From contig CABMDC010000007.1 in the NCBI GenBank assembly GCA_902384795.1, positions 79,717 to 143,716 on the forward strand: DNA of 64,000 nt, in the 5' to 3' direction. A model generated the notes under the pieces. That model did not search any database. It had not been told where the DNA came from and saw only the letters and a program-made list of their open reading frames with translations. Each line of letters begins with the position of its first letter. Position 1 is the stretch's first letter. Position numbers and translations under genes: made by a program. This DNA is from Candidatus Gugararchaeum adminiculabundum (lineage in GTDB: Archaea > Micrarchaeota > Micrarchaeia > Burarchaeales > Gugararchaeaceae). This document shows positions 56,446 to 64,000 of the stretch, piece after piece.

Positions 56446-56745
56446 CTATCTTTTCCTCAATTCGTTCAGCATTGCAAAATAAGTGTCGGCTATTACGAAA
56501 TTGAAGTCGCGCCTCATGCCCAGCATGTCATAGACGATTAATTGCGCCTCGACCTTGTTCGGGGAATGCCTTTTCTTCTGCTGGAAAGTGTCAATATACG
56601 AAAAAGGGGCGATTGCGTTCCCGTCTTTTTTTATGATGATCCCGTTTTCACAAAGGGTGAGCTGGCCTACCACGTCAAGAGCGTCATTGAACAAAGGAAT
56701 CTGTTCCCGGACTCTTCCTACCACTTGGGCACTTGCGTCAGCCAA
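56446..56745 (-). CDS. Hypothetical protein, 99 aa
   Basis: Start TTG 56745 is preceded by GGTGATCC. The sequence has alternating strands (GQLTLCENGIIIKKDGNAIA, FSYIDTFQQ, EAQLIVYDMLG) ending in a helix (YFAMLNELRKR), like a small PH- or barrel-type domain. Family not recognised. Divergent from the aminotransferase gene, sharing the GTTTAAAAAC region. Confidence 0.55.
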   Translation of the reverse strand: MADASAQVVGRVREQIPLFNDALDVVGQLTLCENGIIIKKDGNAIAPFSYIDTFQQKKRHSPNKVEAQLIVYDMLGMRRDFNFVIADTYFAMLNELRKR

Positions 56746-56806
56746 ACTGGATCACCGCACAATATACAGCAAGGGAGTTTAAAAACAATTCGTATGAAAG
56801 TTATAG

Positions 56807-56834
56807 TTGCGAAAGTGTTGTGGAACTTTCGCAA
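56807..56834 (+). promoter_or_regulatory. Hairpin in the 5' leader of the first aminotransferase
   Basis: TTGCGAAAG (56807-56815) and CTTTCGCAA (56826-56834) form a 9-bp perfect stem with a 10-nt loop, between a TATA-like GTTTAAAAACA (about 56777-56787) and a strong site GAGGGGGG before ATG 56856. It may be an operator or an RNA element controlling translation. Confidence 0.55.
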
Positions 56835-56855
56835 AAAACGTGAGGGGGGATTTGC

Positions 56856-58283
56856 ATGGTAGTTGTTGGCCAGAATGCAGTAGCATTGAACAGTAGAATT
56901 AGGGCGCACCCCACAGGAGACCTCCTGTCAAGAAATGCGGAAACGGCTTTTTTTCCAAAAGATGGGATTCTTGCCTGGGCAGGCAAAGCGGCGGATATGA
57001 CCATAAACGCTACCATCGGGGTTGCAAAGGGCCCGGATGAAAGCGGGAAGATGAAGGAACTTTACATCCCGACAGTCATGCGCCAGCTCAAAAATCTCTC
57101 GCCAGAAGGCGCTGTGGCGTATTCTCCGCCAAAAGGGATAGCTGACTCAAAAGACAAAGAAAACGAAGACGTTACAATACCTGGGCTCGGAACAAGATGG
57201 AAGGAAATGCAATTGGAAAAGAACCCGACGCTCCATGGGATTGATACAAGCACTCCCATAGCAACACTCGGGCTCACTGGAGCCAGCTACCTGGCGCTGA
57301 AGCTCACCTGCGACCATGGCGACGAAATAATAACAACCAGCCACTACTGGGAGAATTACGGATTAATGGCGGACGACATCGGAGCGAGGATTAAAACGTT
57401 CAAAACTTTCGTAGAAGATGGCAAAGGGAAAATTATTGGCGGATTGAATATTGGAGGGCTTAGGGAAATGCTGCTCGCAGAAGGCGACAAGAAAACTCTT
57501 TTGCTGAATTTCCCAAACAACCCGACCGGCTATTCGCCAACGATTGAAGAGGCGGGAAAAATCAGGGACGTGATATTCGAAGCGGCGGAAAAAGGGAAGA
57601 AGATCACGGTGATAATTGATGATGCGTACTTTGGCTTCCTTTTCACGCCCGATGCCTACGGGGAATCGCTTTTCAGCCTGCTTGCGAATGTGCATGAAAA
57701 CGTGCTCGCGATAAAAGTTGACGGCCCGACAAAGGAGAGCTACGTCTGGGGGTTCAGGGTTGGCTTCATCACCATTGCCTCGGCCGGGATGACAAAGGAT
57801 ATCTATGCCGCGTGGGAGGAGAAGATGGCGGGAATGATCAGGAGAAGCTATTCAAACGGGCCAACGCCTTCGCAAAAAGCGCTGCTGGCCGCCTATGGAA
57901 AAAATGCGGATGACCCGACATACGGGCAGTACCTTGCTGAGAAAAAAGTGATTGACAAAATAATTGAACATAGATTTAGGGCGATGCAAATGGAGTTTGA
58001 ATTGAACAAAAATGGGCTGTACGTACCTGTGCCGACAGTTGGCGGCTATTTCAGCTGCTTTGCCCTGGTGGCTGAACAAATGGGCAACGTAACCGCGGAA
58101 GATTTGGCATTGAAATTGCACGAGGAACCGTACAGCACGGGGATAATTCCAATGAGCAGGACCGAGTTCCGCGTGGCGTTCTCAGGCGTCCCGATTGAGT
58201 CCGAAGGGGAAAACCTGAAAGGCAGGGACATGAGGCAGCTGTTTGTGAACATCAGCGCTGCTTGCGAGGATATTAGGAGATAA
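56856..58283 (+). CDS. PLP-dependent class I/II aminotransferase (first of two paralogues)
   Basis: 475 residues, fold type I. MTINATIGVAKGPDESGKMK, substrate/PLP motifs LLNFPNNPTGYSPT and VIIDDAYFGF, and the PLP lysine in VDGPTKESYVWGFRVGF. The family includes aspartate, alanine and aromatic aminotransferases; specificity cannot be told. GAGGGGGG lies ahead of the ATG. It shares its whole length with the next gene. Confidence 0.85.
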   Translation: MVVVGQNAVALNSRIRAHPTGDLLSRNAETAFFPKDGILAWAGKAADMTINATIGVAKGPDESGKMKELYIPTVMRQLKNLSPEGAVAYSPPKGIADSKDKENEDVTIPGLGTRWKEMQLEKNPTLHGIDTSTPIATLGLTGASYLALKLTCDHGDEIITTSHYWENYGLMADDIGARIKTFKTFVEDGKGKIIGGLNIGGLREMLLAEGDKKTLLLNFPNNPTGYSPTIEEAGKIRDVIFEAAEKGKKITVIIDDAYFGFLFTPDAYGESLFSLLANVHENVLAIKVDGPTKESYVWGFRVGFITIASAGMTKDIYAAWEEKMAGMIRRSYSNGPTPSQKALLAAYGKNADDPTYGQYLAEKKVIDKIIEHRFRAMQMEFELNKNGLYVPVPTVGGYFSCFALVAEQMGNVTAEDLALKLHEEPYSTGIIPMSRTEFRVAFSGVPIESEGENLKGRDMRQLFVNISAACEDIRR

Positions 58284-58391
58284 CGGCAATAGGAATGAGA
58301 TAGCAGCAGGGAGCGACAACACCAGTAGGAAGAGCGGATATAATAATTTAAACCAGGCGCGTGAAATCCTGCTTGGCTACGGGGGGTTATT

Positions 58392-59747
58392 ATGAACGAA
58401 TTTAAACTTGAGATCAAGCCAGCGGCACAGAAGCTGAATGATATTCTTAGGTCTGAAAATTCCGCAATTCTTGACATGCTTTCCGAAAGGGGCCTGGCCA
58501 TCTCATTTCCCTGGAGCGGAATCCTGGGCCAGAGTGCGGAGGCAAAGGGGAAGAAAATCAATGCGACCATCGGGATTGCCGTGCTGGATGACGGAACGCC
58601 CATGAGGCTTCCGTCCGTGATGGAGCAGATCGGAAAAATTGGCGAAACTCCCGCCGATGCGTTGACCTATGCTCCGAGCCAGGGAAAGCCCGAGCTGAGA
58701 AAAGTCTGGAAGGAAATGATCCGGAAGAAAAATCCTTCGCTCGGAAACGCGCTGATCAGCACCCCGATTGTCACCATTGCGCTCACGCACGGAGCGGTGG
58801 TTGCGGGCTACTTGTTTGCAAACCCGGGGGACGAGATAATTGTTGCCGACAAATTCTGGGGAAATTACAACCTGATGTTTGAGAATAATTTTGGCGCGAA
58901 GCTGAAGAAGATAAATACTTTCAAGGGAAACGGGATGGATTTGGAAGCGCTAAAGGAAGCAGTGAACGCGCCGGGGGACAAAAAAATAATTGTTTTCAAT
59001 TTCCCCAATAATCCGGCAGGCTACACGCCAACCGATGGGGAGGCGCACGCGATTGCAAAAATGCTGCACGAGGCTGCGGACAGGGGAAAGAAAATTGTCG
59101 CAATCTTTGATGACGCCTATTTCGGGCTGGTCTACAAGCCAGGAGTTTTCAGGGAATCTGTTTTCGCGCTCTGCGCAAACCTGCACCAGAATATTTTGGC
59201 AGTGAAGCTGGACGGGGGGACAAAGGAGGATTATGTCTGGGGATTCCGCGTGGGATTCATCACTTTTGCGTACAAGGGGATGCAGGCGAGCGGGGATGTG
59301 AAAACCCCCAGGGGCGCGGAAGTGCTTGAGGACAAGGCGGCCGGAGCGGTCCGCGGGACTGTTTCCAATGCGCCGCAGATTTCGCAAAGCATTCTTGTGA
59401 AGGCATTCACTTCCCCGACCTATGGCGAGGAGAAGCGGAAGATGTTCGAGATATTGAAAGCCAGGGTTGAGGAAGTTGACAGGATTCTCGCCGAGAACGA
59501 GGGAAGGTACAGGGAAGTTTTCAGGCCTTTGCCCTACAATTCCGGCTATTTCATGTGCGTGCAGGTTGACCGGGGAATTGACGCGGAAAAAGTCCGAAAG
59601 ATGCTGCTTGACAAGTACAGCACCGGCGTGATTAATGTCGGAGATAATCTGCTGCGGGTTGCGTTTTCAGCAACCCCGAAAAAGGACATAGCCGCGCTGT
59701 TTGAGAACATATTCAAGGCGTGCAAGAACGTCAAGGCGGGCGCATGA
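58392..59747 (+). CDS. PLP-dependent class I/II aminotransferase (second paralogue)
   Basis: 451 residues, same layout: INATIGIAVLDDGTPMRLPS, VFNFPNNPAGYTPT, AIFDDAYFGLVYKPG, PLP lysine in LDGGTKEDYVWGFRVGF. A GGATATAATAATTTAAACC promoter lies at about 58336-58352 and GGGGGGTT before ATG 58392, so it has its own transcript. The pair arose by tandem duplication and may form a heteromer or serve two amino acids. Confidence 0.85.
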   Translation: MNEFKLEIKPAAQKLNDILRSENSAILDMLSERGLAISFPWSGILGQSAEAKGKKINATIGIAVLDDGTPMRLPSVMEQIGKIGETPADALTYAPSQGKPELRKVWKEMIRKKNPSLGNALISTPIVTIALTHGAVVAGYLFANPGDEIIVADKFWGNYNLMFENNFGAKLKKINTFKGNGMDLEALKEAVNAPGDKKIIVFNFPNNPAGYTPTDGEAHAIAKMLHEAADRGKKIVAIFDDAYFGLVYKPGVFRESVFALCANLHQNILAVKLDGGTKEDYVWGFRVGFITFAYKGMQASGDVKTPRGAEVLEDKAAGAVRGTVSNAPQISQSILVKAFTSPTYGEEKRKMFEILKARVEEVDRILAENEGRYREVFRPLPYNSGYFMCVQVDRGIDAEKVRKMLLDKYSTGVINVGDNLLRVAFSATPKKDIAALFENIFKACKNVKAGA

Positions 59748-59788
59748 ATAGATAAACATTTTTAAACAAGCACGGGAAAGGAGTAAGC

Positions 59789-60340
59789 ATGCGTTCACGG
59801 AAATCCATGAAGGGGCAATCGGCGCTCGAGTACCTGATGACCTACTCCTGGGCGCTGCTTATTCTTCTCGTGGTGTTGGTTTTGATTTACGCGAGCGGAG
59901 TCTTTAATCCCGGAAGGTTCACACCGCGCGAGTGCACGTTCCAGCCGGCTTTCCAGTGCAGCAGCTACAAGCTTACCGATGGCGGGCAAAGGGTGTCGAT
60001 GATTGCCACGAACGGGCTGGGCTTTGACATTAAGATTAAATCGATTAACGGAATTAAGGTTACCTCCACCGAGTTGGGAGTGACTGATGCGACCCTGGAT
60101 TTGCAGGGGGCGCCGCTCTATTACCAGAATGGGGCGAACATAAAATTTGACCCGGCGATTGTGCCCATCGCGCAAAAGGCAGCTGACAACTCGCTTGTCA
60201 GATTGGACATAACAATCGAGTATGTGAATTGCGAGACCGACCCGCATTATGTTCCAGGGCATGGAGACACGTGCGATGAGACCGTTGCAAGCTCCCATGT
60301 GATGAGCGGAAGGATAGTCGCAATTACCGAAGTCGGCTAA
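59789..60340 (+). CDS. Type IV pilin with cysteines
   Basis: 183 residues. Class III signal peptide MKGQSALEYLMTYSWALLIL, then a mature domain with four cysteines (RECTFQPAFQCSSY; VNCETDPHYVPGHGDTC). TTTTTAAAC about 25 nt upstream and AAAGGAGT before the ATG. It is a second major-type pilin candidate, away from the assembly genes at 30.7-34.2 kb, and would use the same machine. Confidence 0.85.
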   Translation: MRSRKSMKGQSALEYLMTYSWALLILLVVLVLIYASGVFNPGRFTPRECTFQPAFQCSSYKLTDGGQRVSMIATNGLGFDIKIKSINGIKVTSTELGVTDATLDLQGAPLYYQNGANIKFDPAIVPIAQKAADNSLVRLDITIEYVNCETDPHYVPGHGDTCDETVASSHVMSGRIVAITEVG

Positions 60341-60371
60341 GTTTACTAATTTCAATTTGTCTATTAGCAGA

Positions 60372-60525
60372 GGATGAAAGCGAGCGGGTAATCGCGAGCT
60401 CCTCCGCATAGTTGCGGAGGCATTTTCGGCCCGCAGGCCGAAACATGTTTCATCCGAAGCAGTTCTTGTTCTAGTCTGGATGTTGAAAGGGTAGAGCGGC
60501 TTAAGGAAAGCATTGTACGCTCTAC
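60372..60525 (+). ncRNA. Strongly structured non-coding element (four-way junction plus hairpin)
   Basis: Within the 230-base gap between a pilin and smc. P1 GGATGAAA/TTTCATCC (60372-60379/60448-60455) encloses three hairpins: P2 GCGA/TCGC (60380-60383/60392-60395), P3 CCTCCGC/GCGGAGG (60401-60407/60414-60420), P4 TTTCGGCC/GGCCGAAA (60424-60431/60436-60443). A further hairpin GTAGAGCG/CGCTCTAC (60491-60498/60518-60525) follows. All stems are perfect. No T-loop GTTCRA, so it is not a tRNA; it does not match RNase P, SRP or a known riboswitch that I recognise. Strand is a guess. Confidence 0.55.
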
Positions 60526-60532
60526 AAGTAAG

Positions 60533-60541
60533 TTTAAATAT
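60533..60541 (+). promoter_or_regulatory. TATA box of smc
   Basis: TTTAAATAT lies about 30 nt before ATG 60571, so smc is likely leaderless. Confidence 0.55.
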
Positions 60542-60570
60542 TCAAAGAGCCTAATTTTCGCCTCGTTAAT

Positions 60571-61956
60571 ATGGCGACCAAGAGTGTACAACAGGAAGCT
60601 GCTAGTGTTCCGAAAGAGGACTCCTTAGACGATGAGCTAATGGAGGAAACAGCTGAAGCAAGCGGAGCCAAGGCAGAAGCGCAGGCCGGCGCGGGGATTG
60701 CAGCCGCGGGCGGAAATGAAAGCATGGGCAGTGGTGCAGGCGAAAACTCGGGCGGGGCAAATTCAAAACGGGGGCAGATGCAGATTGCGCGCGTGAGGAT
60801 GAGGGGATTCAAATCATTCAGGAGCGCCGACGTGAAATTGACAAGCGGGTTCATGTGCCTCGCAGGCCCGAACGGAAGCGGCAAAAGCAACATTTGCGAT
60901 GCGATCAGGTTCGCATTCGGGGAAACCGTACTGAGCAATTTGAGGGTGAAAAGGGTAGCTGATTTAATCACCCAGGGGTCGGACAAGGCTGAAATCACAG
61001 TCTATTTGGAAGGAAAAAACGGAAAGCACGAAATCAAAAGGGCGATCAGGGGAGACGGAAAAACTGCGTACAAATTTGACGGAAGAACCTGCACGCGGAG
61101 GGCAGTGATAGACAATATCAGGCCCTATGGGTTCGAGCCAACCGCGCACAATGTGATTGCCCAGGGGCAGGTGCAGAAAATCGTTGACATGCATCCCAAG
61201 GAAAGAAGGGAAATCCTAGACGCTGTTTCAGGAATAAGCGAATTCGAGGACAAGAAGAAAGAGGCCATGAGCAAGCTTGGCGCGGTTGACCAGAAAATAA
61301 ATGACGCTTACATTGTGCTCAAGGAAAGGGAAGGCGCGCTCACCGAGCTTGCAAAGCAGAAAGAGGATGCGCTGAAGCACAGGGAAGTTTTTGAGGAAGT
61401 GAAAAAACTGAAAGGGTCTGTAATTTTCCATGAATTGAATGCGGTTGACAAGAAGCACACCCAGGTCGCTGAAAGGTATATTGCGCTGAAAAAAGACACC
61501 GACACGCTGAGCAAGGACATCGAGGTGCTCCAGGGAAAAATCAACGAGCTAAGCGTGAAAAAAGAGGAAGTGGTCAGGAAAATCAATGAAAAGGGCAAGA
61601 ACGAAAAAACAGCCGGAGAACTGGCGGATCTGAGGGCGCAGATTGGCATTGACAAAAGTTCCATTGAGCAGAAGAAAGGGCAGATTGACAAAAATAAAAT
61701 CAGGATTGACGCGCTGGCTGTTGAGTTGAAAGAGCTCGAGGAAAAGGCAGCGGGCTCAATAAGGGAAGTTGCAAATTTGAAAAAGAAGCTGGAAGGGACG
61801 CAAAAGGAAATTGAGGCTTTTGAAAGCGAGCACAAGGAACTGCTCGGGAATGCGAAAAAGAAGGCGCAGGAAATTGGCAGGATGAAAAAGGGGCTGGCAG
61901 AGGTTTCTGAAGCGCATGCAAAAATGAAGGAGACTGTTTCACGCCTGGAGATGTAA
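60571..61956 (+). CDS. smc: Chromosome segregation protein SMC, N-terminal part up to an in-frame TAA
   Basis: Starts at ATG 60571. The first 70 residues are an unusual low-complexity extension rich in Glu, Ala and Gly (ASGAKAEAQAGAGIAAAGGN) before the canonical head (QIARVRMRGFKSFRSADVKL). Walker A GPNGSGKSNICDAIRFAFGE begins at residue 99; the Q-loop region FEPTAHNVIAQGQVQKIVDM and the first coiled coil follow. The frame meets TAA at 61954-61956 within the coiled coil and resumes at once in the same frame, so this is one gene with one stop. Confidence 0.9.
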   Translation: MATKSVQQEAASVPKEDSLDDELMEETAEASGAKAEAQAGAGIAAAGGNESMGSGAGENSGGANSKRGQMQIARVRMRGFKSFRSADVKLTSGFMCLAGPNGSGKSNICDAIRFAFGETVLSNLRVKRVADLITQGSDKAEITVYLEGKNGKHEIKRAIRGDGKTAYKFDGRTCTRRAVIDNIRPYGFEPTAHNVIAQGQVQKIVDMHPKERREILDAVSGISEFEDKKKEAMSKLGAVDQKINDAYIVLKEREGALTELAKQKEDALKHREVFEEVKKLKGSVIFHELNAVDKKHTQVAERYIALKKDTDTLSKDIEVLQGKINELSVKKEEVVRKINEKGKNEKTAGELADLRAQIGIDKSSIEQKKGQIDKNKIRIDALAVELKELEEKAAGSIREVANLKKKLEGTQKEIEAFESEHKELLGNAKKKAQEIGRMKKGLAEVSEAHAKMKETVSRLEM

Positions 61957-64000
61957 GCCGACAAGGAGCTGGAAATTGCAAAGGCAAAGGAGGAGGAGCT
62001 GATGCGCACAGCGCCTGCCGCAGAGGAAGGAAGCAGAAGGGCGGAGCTGGAAGCGGAAATGGAGTCGGTGAAAAAAGATATTGAGGATTTGGAAAAGCAA
62101 AGCGGCTCGCTGTGGAATGATGAAAGGGTCCTGCAGAAAAAATTGCCAACCCTCGAGTCAAAACAGCTGGGGATTAAAGAGGAAATGACGGAATTACGCG
62201 TGAAAGTTTCCTCCAGGGGAATGCATCCGGGAATAGCGTTGCTGAAGCAGCTAAAGGAAAAGGATGTGATTGAAGGGATTCACGGAACCGTTGAGGAACT
62301 GATTAAGATTGAAGCGGATTACGCGGTGGCCATGGAAGCCAGCTGCGGCCAGAGGCGGGATTACATTGTTGTTGACTCGGTTGATGTTGCATCCGAGGCG
62401 ATTGAGCATTTGAAAAAGCAGAATGCAGGGAGATGCACATTTATTCCGCTGGACAGGGAATTCAGCTCGGCAAGCGATGCGGTTAAGGAACTTGGGAAAA
62501 AGGAGGGCGCGCACGGGCTGCTCATTGACCTGGTGCAATTTTCGCCTGAAGTTTACGGGGCAATGCAATTTGTTTTCGGGGATACGCTGGTTGTTGATGA
62601 CATTGAAACCGCCAAGCGGATTGGAATCGGAAAGGCAAGGATGGTTACGCTTGACGGGGATCTGCTTGAGAAAACAGGGATTGTCACAGGAGGAAGCTTC
62701 AAGAGCGAGCTAAAGGCGCGGCTAAGGGCCGAGAAGCTGGAAAAGGAGCTGGAGGAAGTGAAAGCAGAAAGGGACGGCATAACCGGCGCAGTGGAAAGGA
62801 TGCGCGAGGAGATGAACGGAATCAGGAGAAGGAAGGCGGATTTGGAAGTGAAAATGAAAGGGGTTGAAATTGAACTTAGAAGTTTGAGCGCTGAAGGCGA
62901 AAAGAACAGGGGATTGGCGCAAAGAATCAAGGAACTCAGGAAAGAGATTGCGGCAGGGAAAGCGAGCGCCGATGAAAAATTAAGGGAGAAAAACAGGCTG
63001 GCGGTTGAGGCCGAGGAGAAAAGAAAAGAGCTGGAAAAAATCCAAAAGCAGATTGAGGAGCTCGAGCCTGAATCGCAAAAGGAGATTGCCACCGAGGCGC
63101 AGGAGAAACTTCAGCAATTGCACACCCAGCGAGGCCAGCTTGAGGTGAAAATCAACCACAAGGAAACCGATGAGGCGAAAATGCTGGGCGAGGGGCAGGA
63201 GAGGGTGAAAAAGGAAACCAGCGGGCTGATGGCCGAGGACAGGGAATTGAGGGGCGGGATTGCGAGCCTGTCCAAAAATATCGAGGAGAATACCGCCACA
63301 ATGCTGAAAATCGAGGAAGGGTTGAGGGAGACTTCAAAGCAGATGGAAAAGCTGTTTGGCGAAAGGGACAAATTTGACGCGGAGATAGGCGAGATTGCAA
63401 CCCAGCAGGGAAAACTAAAATACAATTATGAAAAATTCATGCGCGAGCTGGCGGGCAAGGAAGTTGAGAAAGCGACTGCTGAGATAAGGCTGAGTGATTT
63501 GAAAGCCGCCTACGAGGAGTACAAGGGAAGCCAGATTATTGAAGGGAGCAAAACCGAGCTGCTGGAAAGGTCAAAGAAGGCCGAGGAGCTGCTGCTTTCG
63601 CTGGGAAATGTGAACCAAAGGGCGCCAGAGCAGTATGAGGAGATGAACGCTTACATAGTGGAAATCAAGGGGAAAGTGGGAAAGCTTTCGGATGAGAAGC
63701 AGGCGGTGGACAGGATGATTCAGGAGATTGACACCCGGAAGGTGGATATTTTCATGAGCACTTTCAAGAATGTGAATGAGAATTTCCAGAAGATGTTCGG
63801 ATTTATTTTCAAGGGCGAGGGAGCGCTGGAGCTGGAAAAGCCGGCTGACCCGTTCAATTCAGGCCTGACCATCAAGATAAAGGCGGGCAAGAAGGATAAA
63901 TTTTTGGAATCCATGAGCGGTGGGGAAAAATCCTTGCTGGCTTTCATGTTCATCTCAGCCATCCAGGCAACGAAGCCCATGCCCTATTATATACTGGATG
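61957..64000 (+). CDS. smc: SMC, continuation after the TAA (cut by window end)
   Basis: Not in the ORF track because the frame is open at the window end. It reads ADKELEIAKAKEEEL, then the hinge domain (EGIHGTVEELIKIEADYAVA, DTLVVDDIETAKRIGIGKAR, GDLLEKTGIVTGGSF), the second coiled coil, and the start of the C-terminal head with the signature SMSGGEKSLLAFMFISAIQ. Walker B lies just beyond the window. The protein is complete in every domain except for the stop. SMC with ScpA organises and segregates the chromosome. Confidence 0.9.

Noticed and set aside
60372-60455. tRNA gene
   Set aside because: Cloverleaf-like topology, but there is no T-loop consensus, the acceptor-like stem is 8 bp, and the arm lengths do not fit.
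1-64000. CRISPR array, insertion sequence, rRNA or tRNA genes
   Set aside because: I saw no regularly spaced repeats with spacers, no transposase-like protein, no rRNA-like sequence and no tRNA consensus in either strand.

Overview
The window reads as chromosomal DNA of an archaeon, most probably a DPANN-type or other deep euryarchaeal lineage known from environmental genomes. Evidence: one Orc1/Cdc6 initiator with histone-fold genes, the classical archaeal exosome/proteasome superoperon (DHH phosphoesterase, prefoldin beta, Pcc1, Brix protein, RpoP, L37Ae, Rrp42, Rrp41, Rrp4, SBDS, PsmA), class III (archaeal type IV pilin) signal peptides, TATA boxes about 25-30 nt upstream of many first genes (leaderless starts), and GGTGA-type ribosome binding sites inside operons. 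The species cannot be named from the sequence.

Layout. 1-5.1 kb: TPR-protein tail, two tandem paralogous P-loop ATPases (one fused to ankyrin repeats), two small unknown proteins and a UvrD-like helicase fused to a RecB/AddB-type nuclease. 5.1-7.4 kb: truncated histone-fold copy, AT-rich unknown gene, intact 56-aa histone-fold gene and orc1/cdc6. 7.4-10.4 kb: an AIPR abortive-infection gene and a Fic gene, each lying between copies of an ORB-like palindrome. 10.4-24.9 kb: VIT-like membrane protein, transglutaminase-TPR protein, aquaporin, P-type ATPase, secreted M64-like metalloprotease and surface proteins, a membrane protein/XRE pair, a lipoprotein, a GuaD-like deaminase, and an Nramp-type transporter next to a PRC-barrel/MgtE-N/CBS sensor.

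25-34.8 kb: a type IV pilus or related secretion locus, with a large Ig-repeat pilin-like adhesin, several pilin-like proteins, a CBS-HTH protein, TadA-type ATPase, two TadB/TadC-like membrane proteins and a separate pilin. 34.9-43.8 kb: a signalling island with a KaiC-like ATPase, three stand-alone receiver domains, two RecA-fold proteins without a P-loop, a substrate-binding lipoprotein, a Cache histidine kinase and a two-gene PAS sensor. 43.8-51.2 kb: membrane protein, then the exosome/proteasome superoperon. 51.4-60.3 kb: unknown genes, a repeat protein with a caspase-like C-terminal domain, two paralogous aminotransferases and another pilin. 60.37-60.53 kb: a strongly structured non-coding element. 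60.57-64 kb: smc, running off the window.

Four otherwise well-conserved genes (Ig-repeat pilin, tadC-like, smc, Cys-rich lipoprotein) are each interrupted by one in-frame stop (TGA, TAG, TAA, TAG), with clear coding continuity on both sides. The other most unusual points are the ORB-like/31-bp-spaced repeat region around the defence genes, the caspase-like repeat protein, and the four-way-junction RNA-like element upstream of smc. Two real genes (the histone-fold gene at 5899-6069 and rpoP at 46995-47126) are too short for the supplied ORF track.
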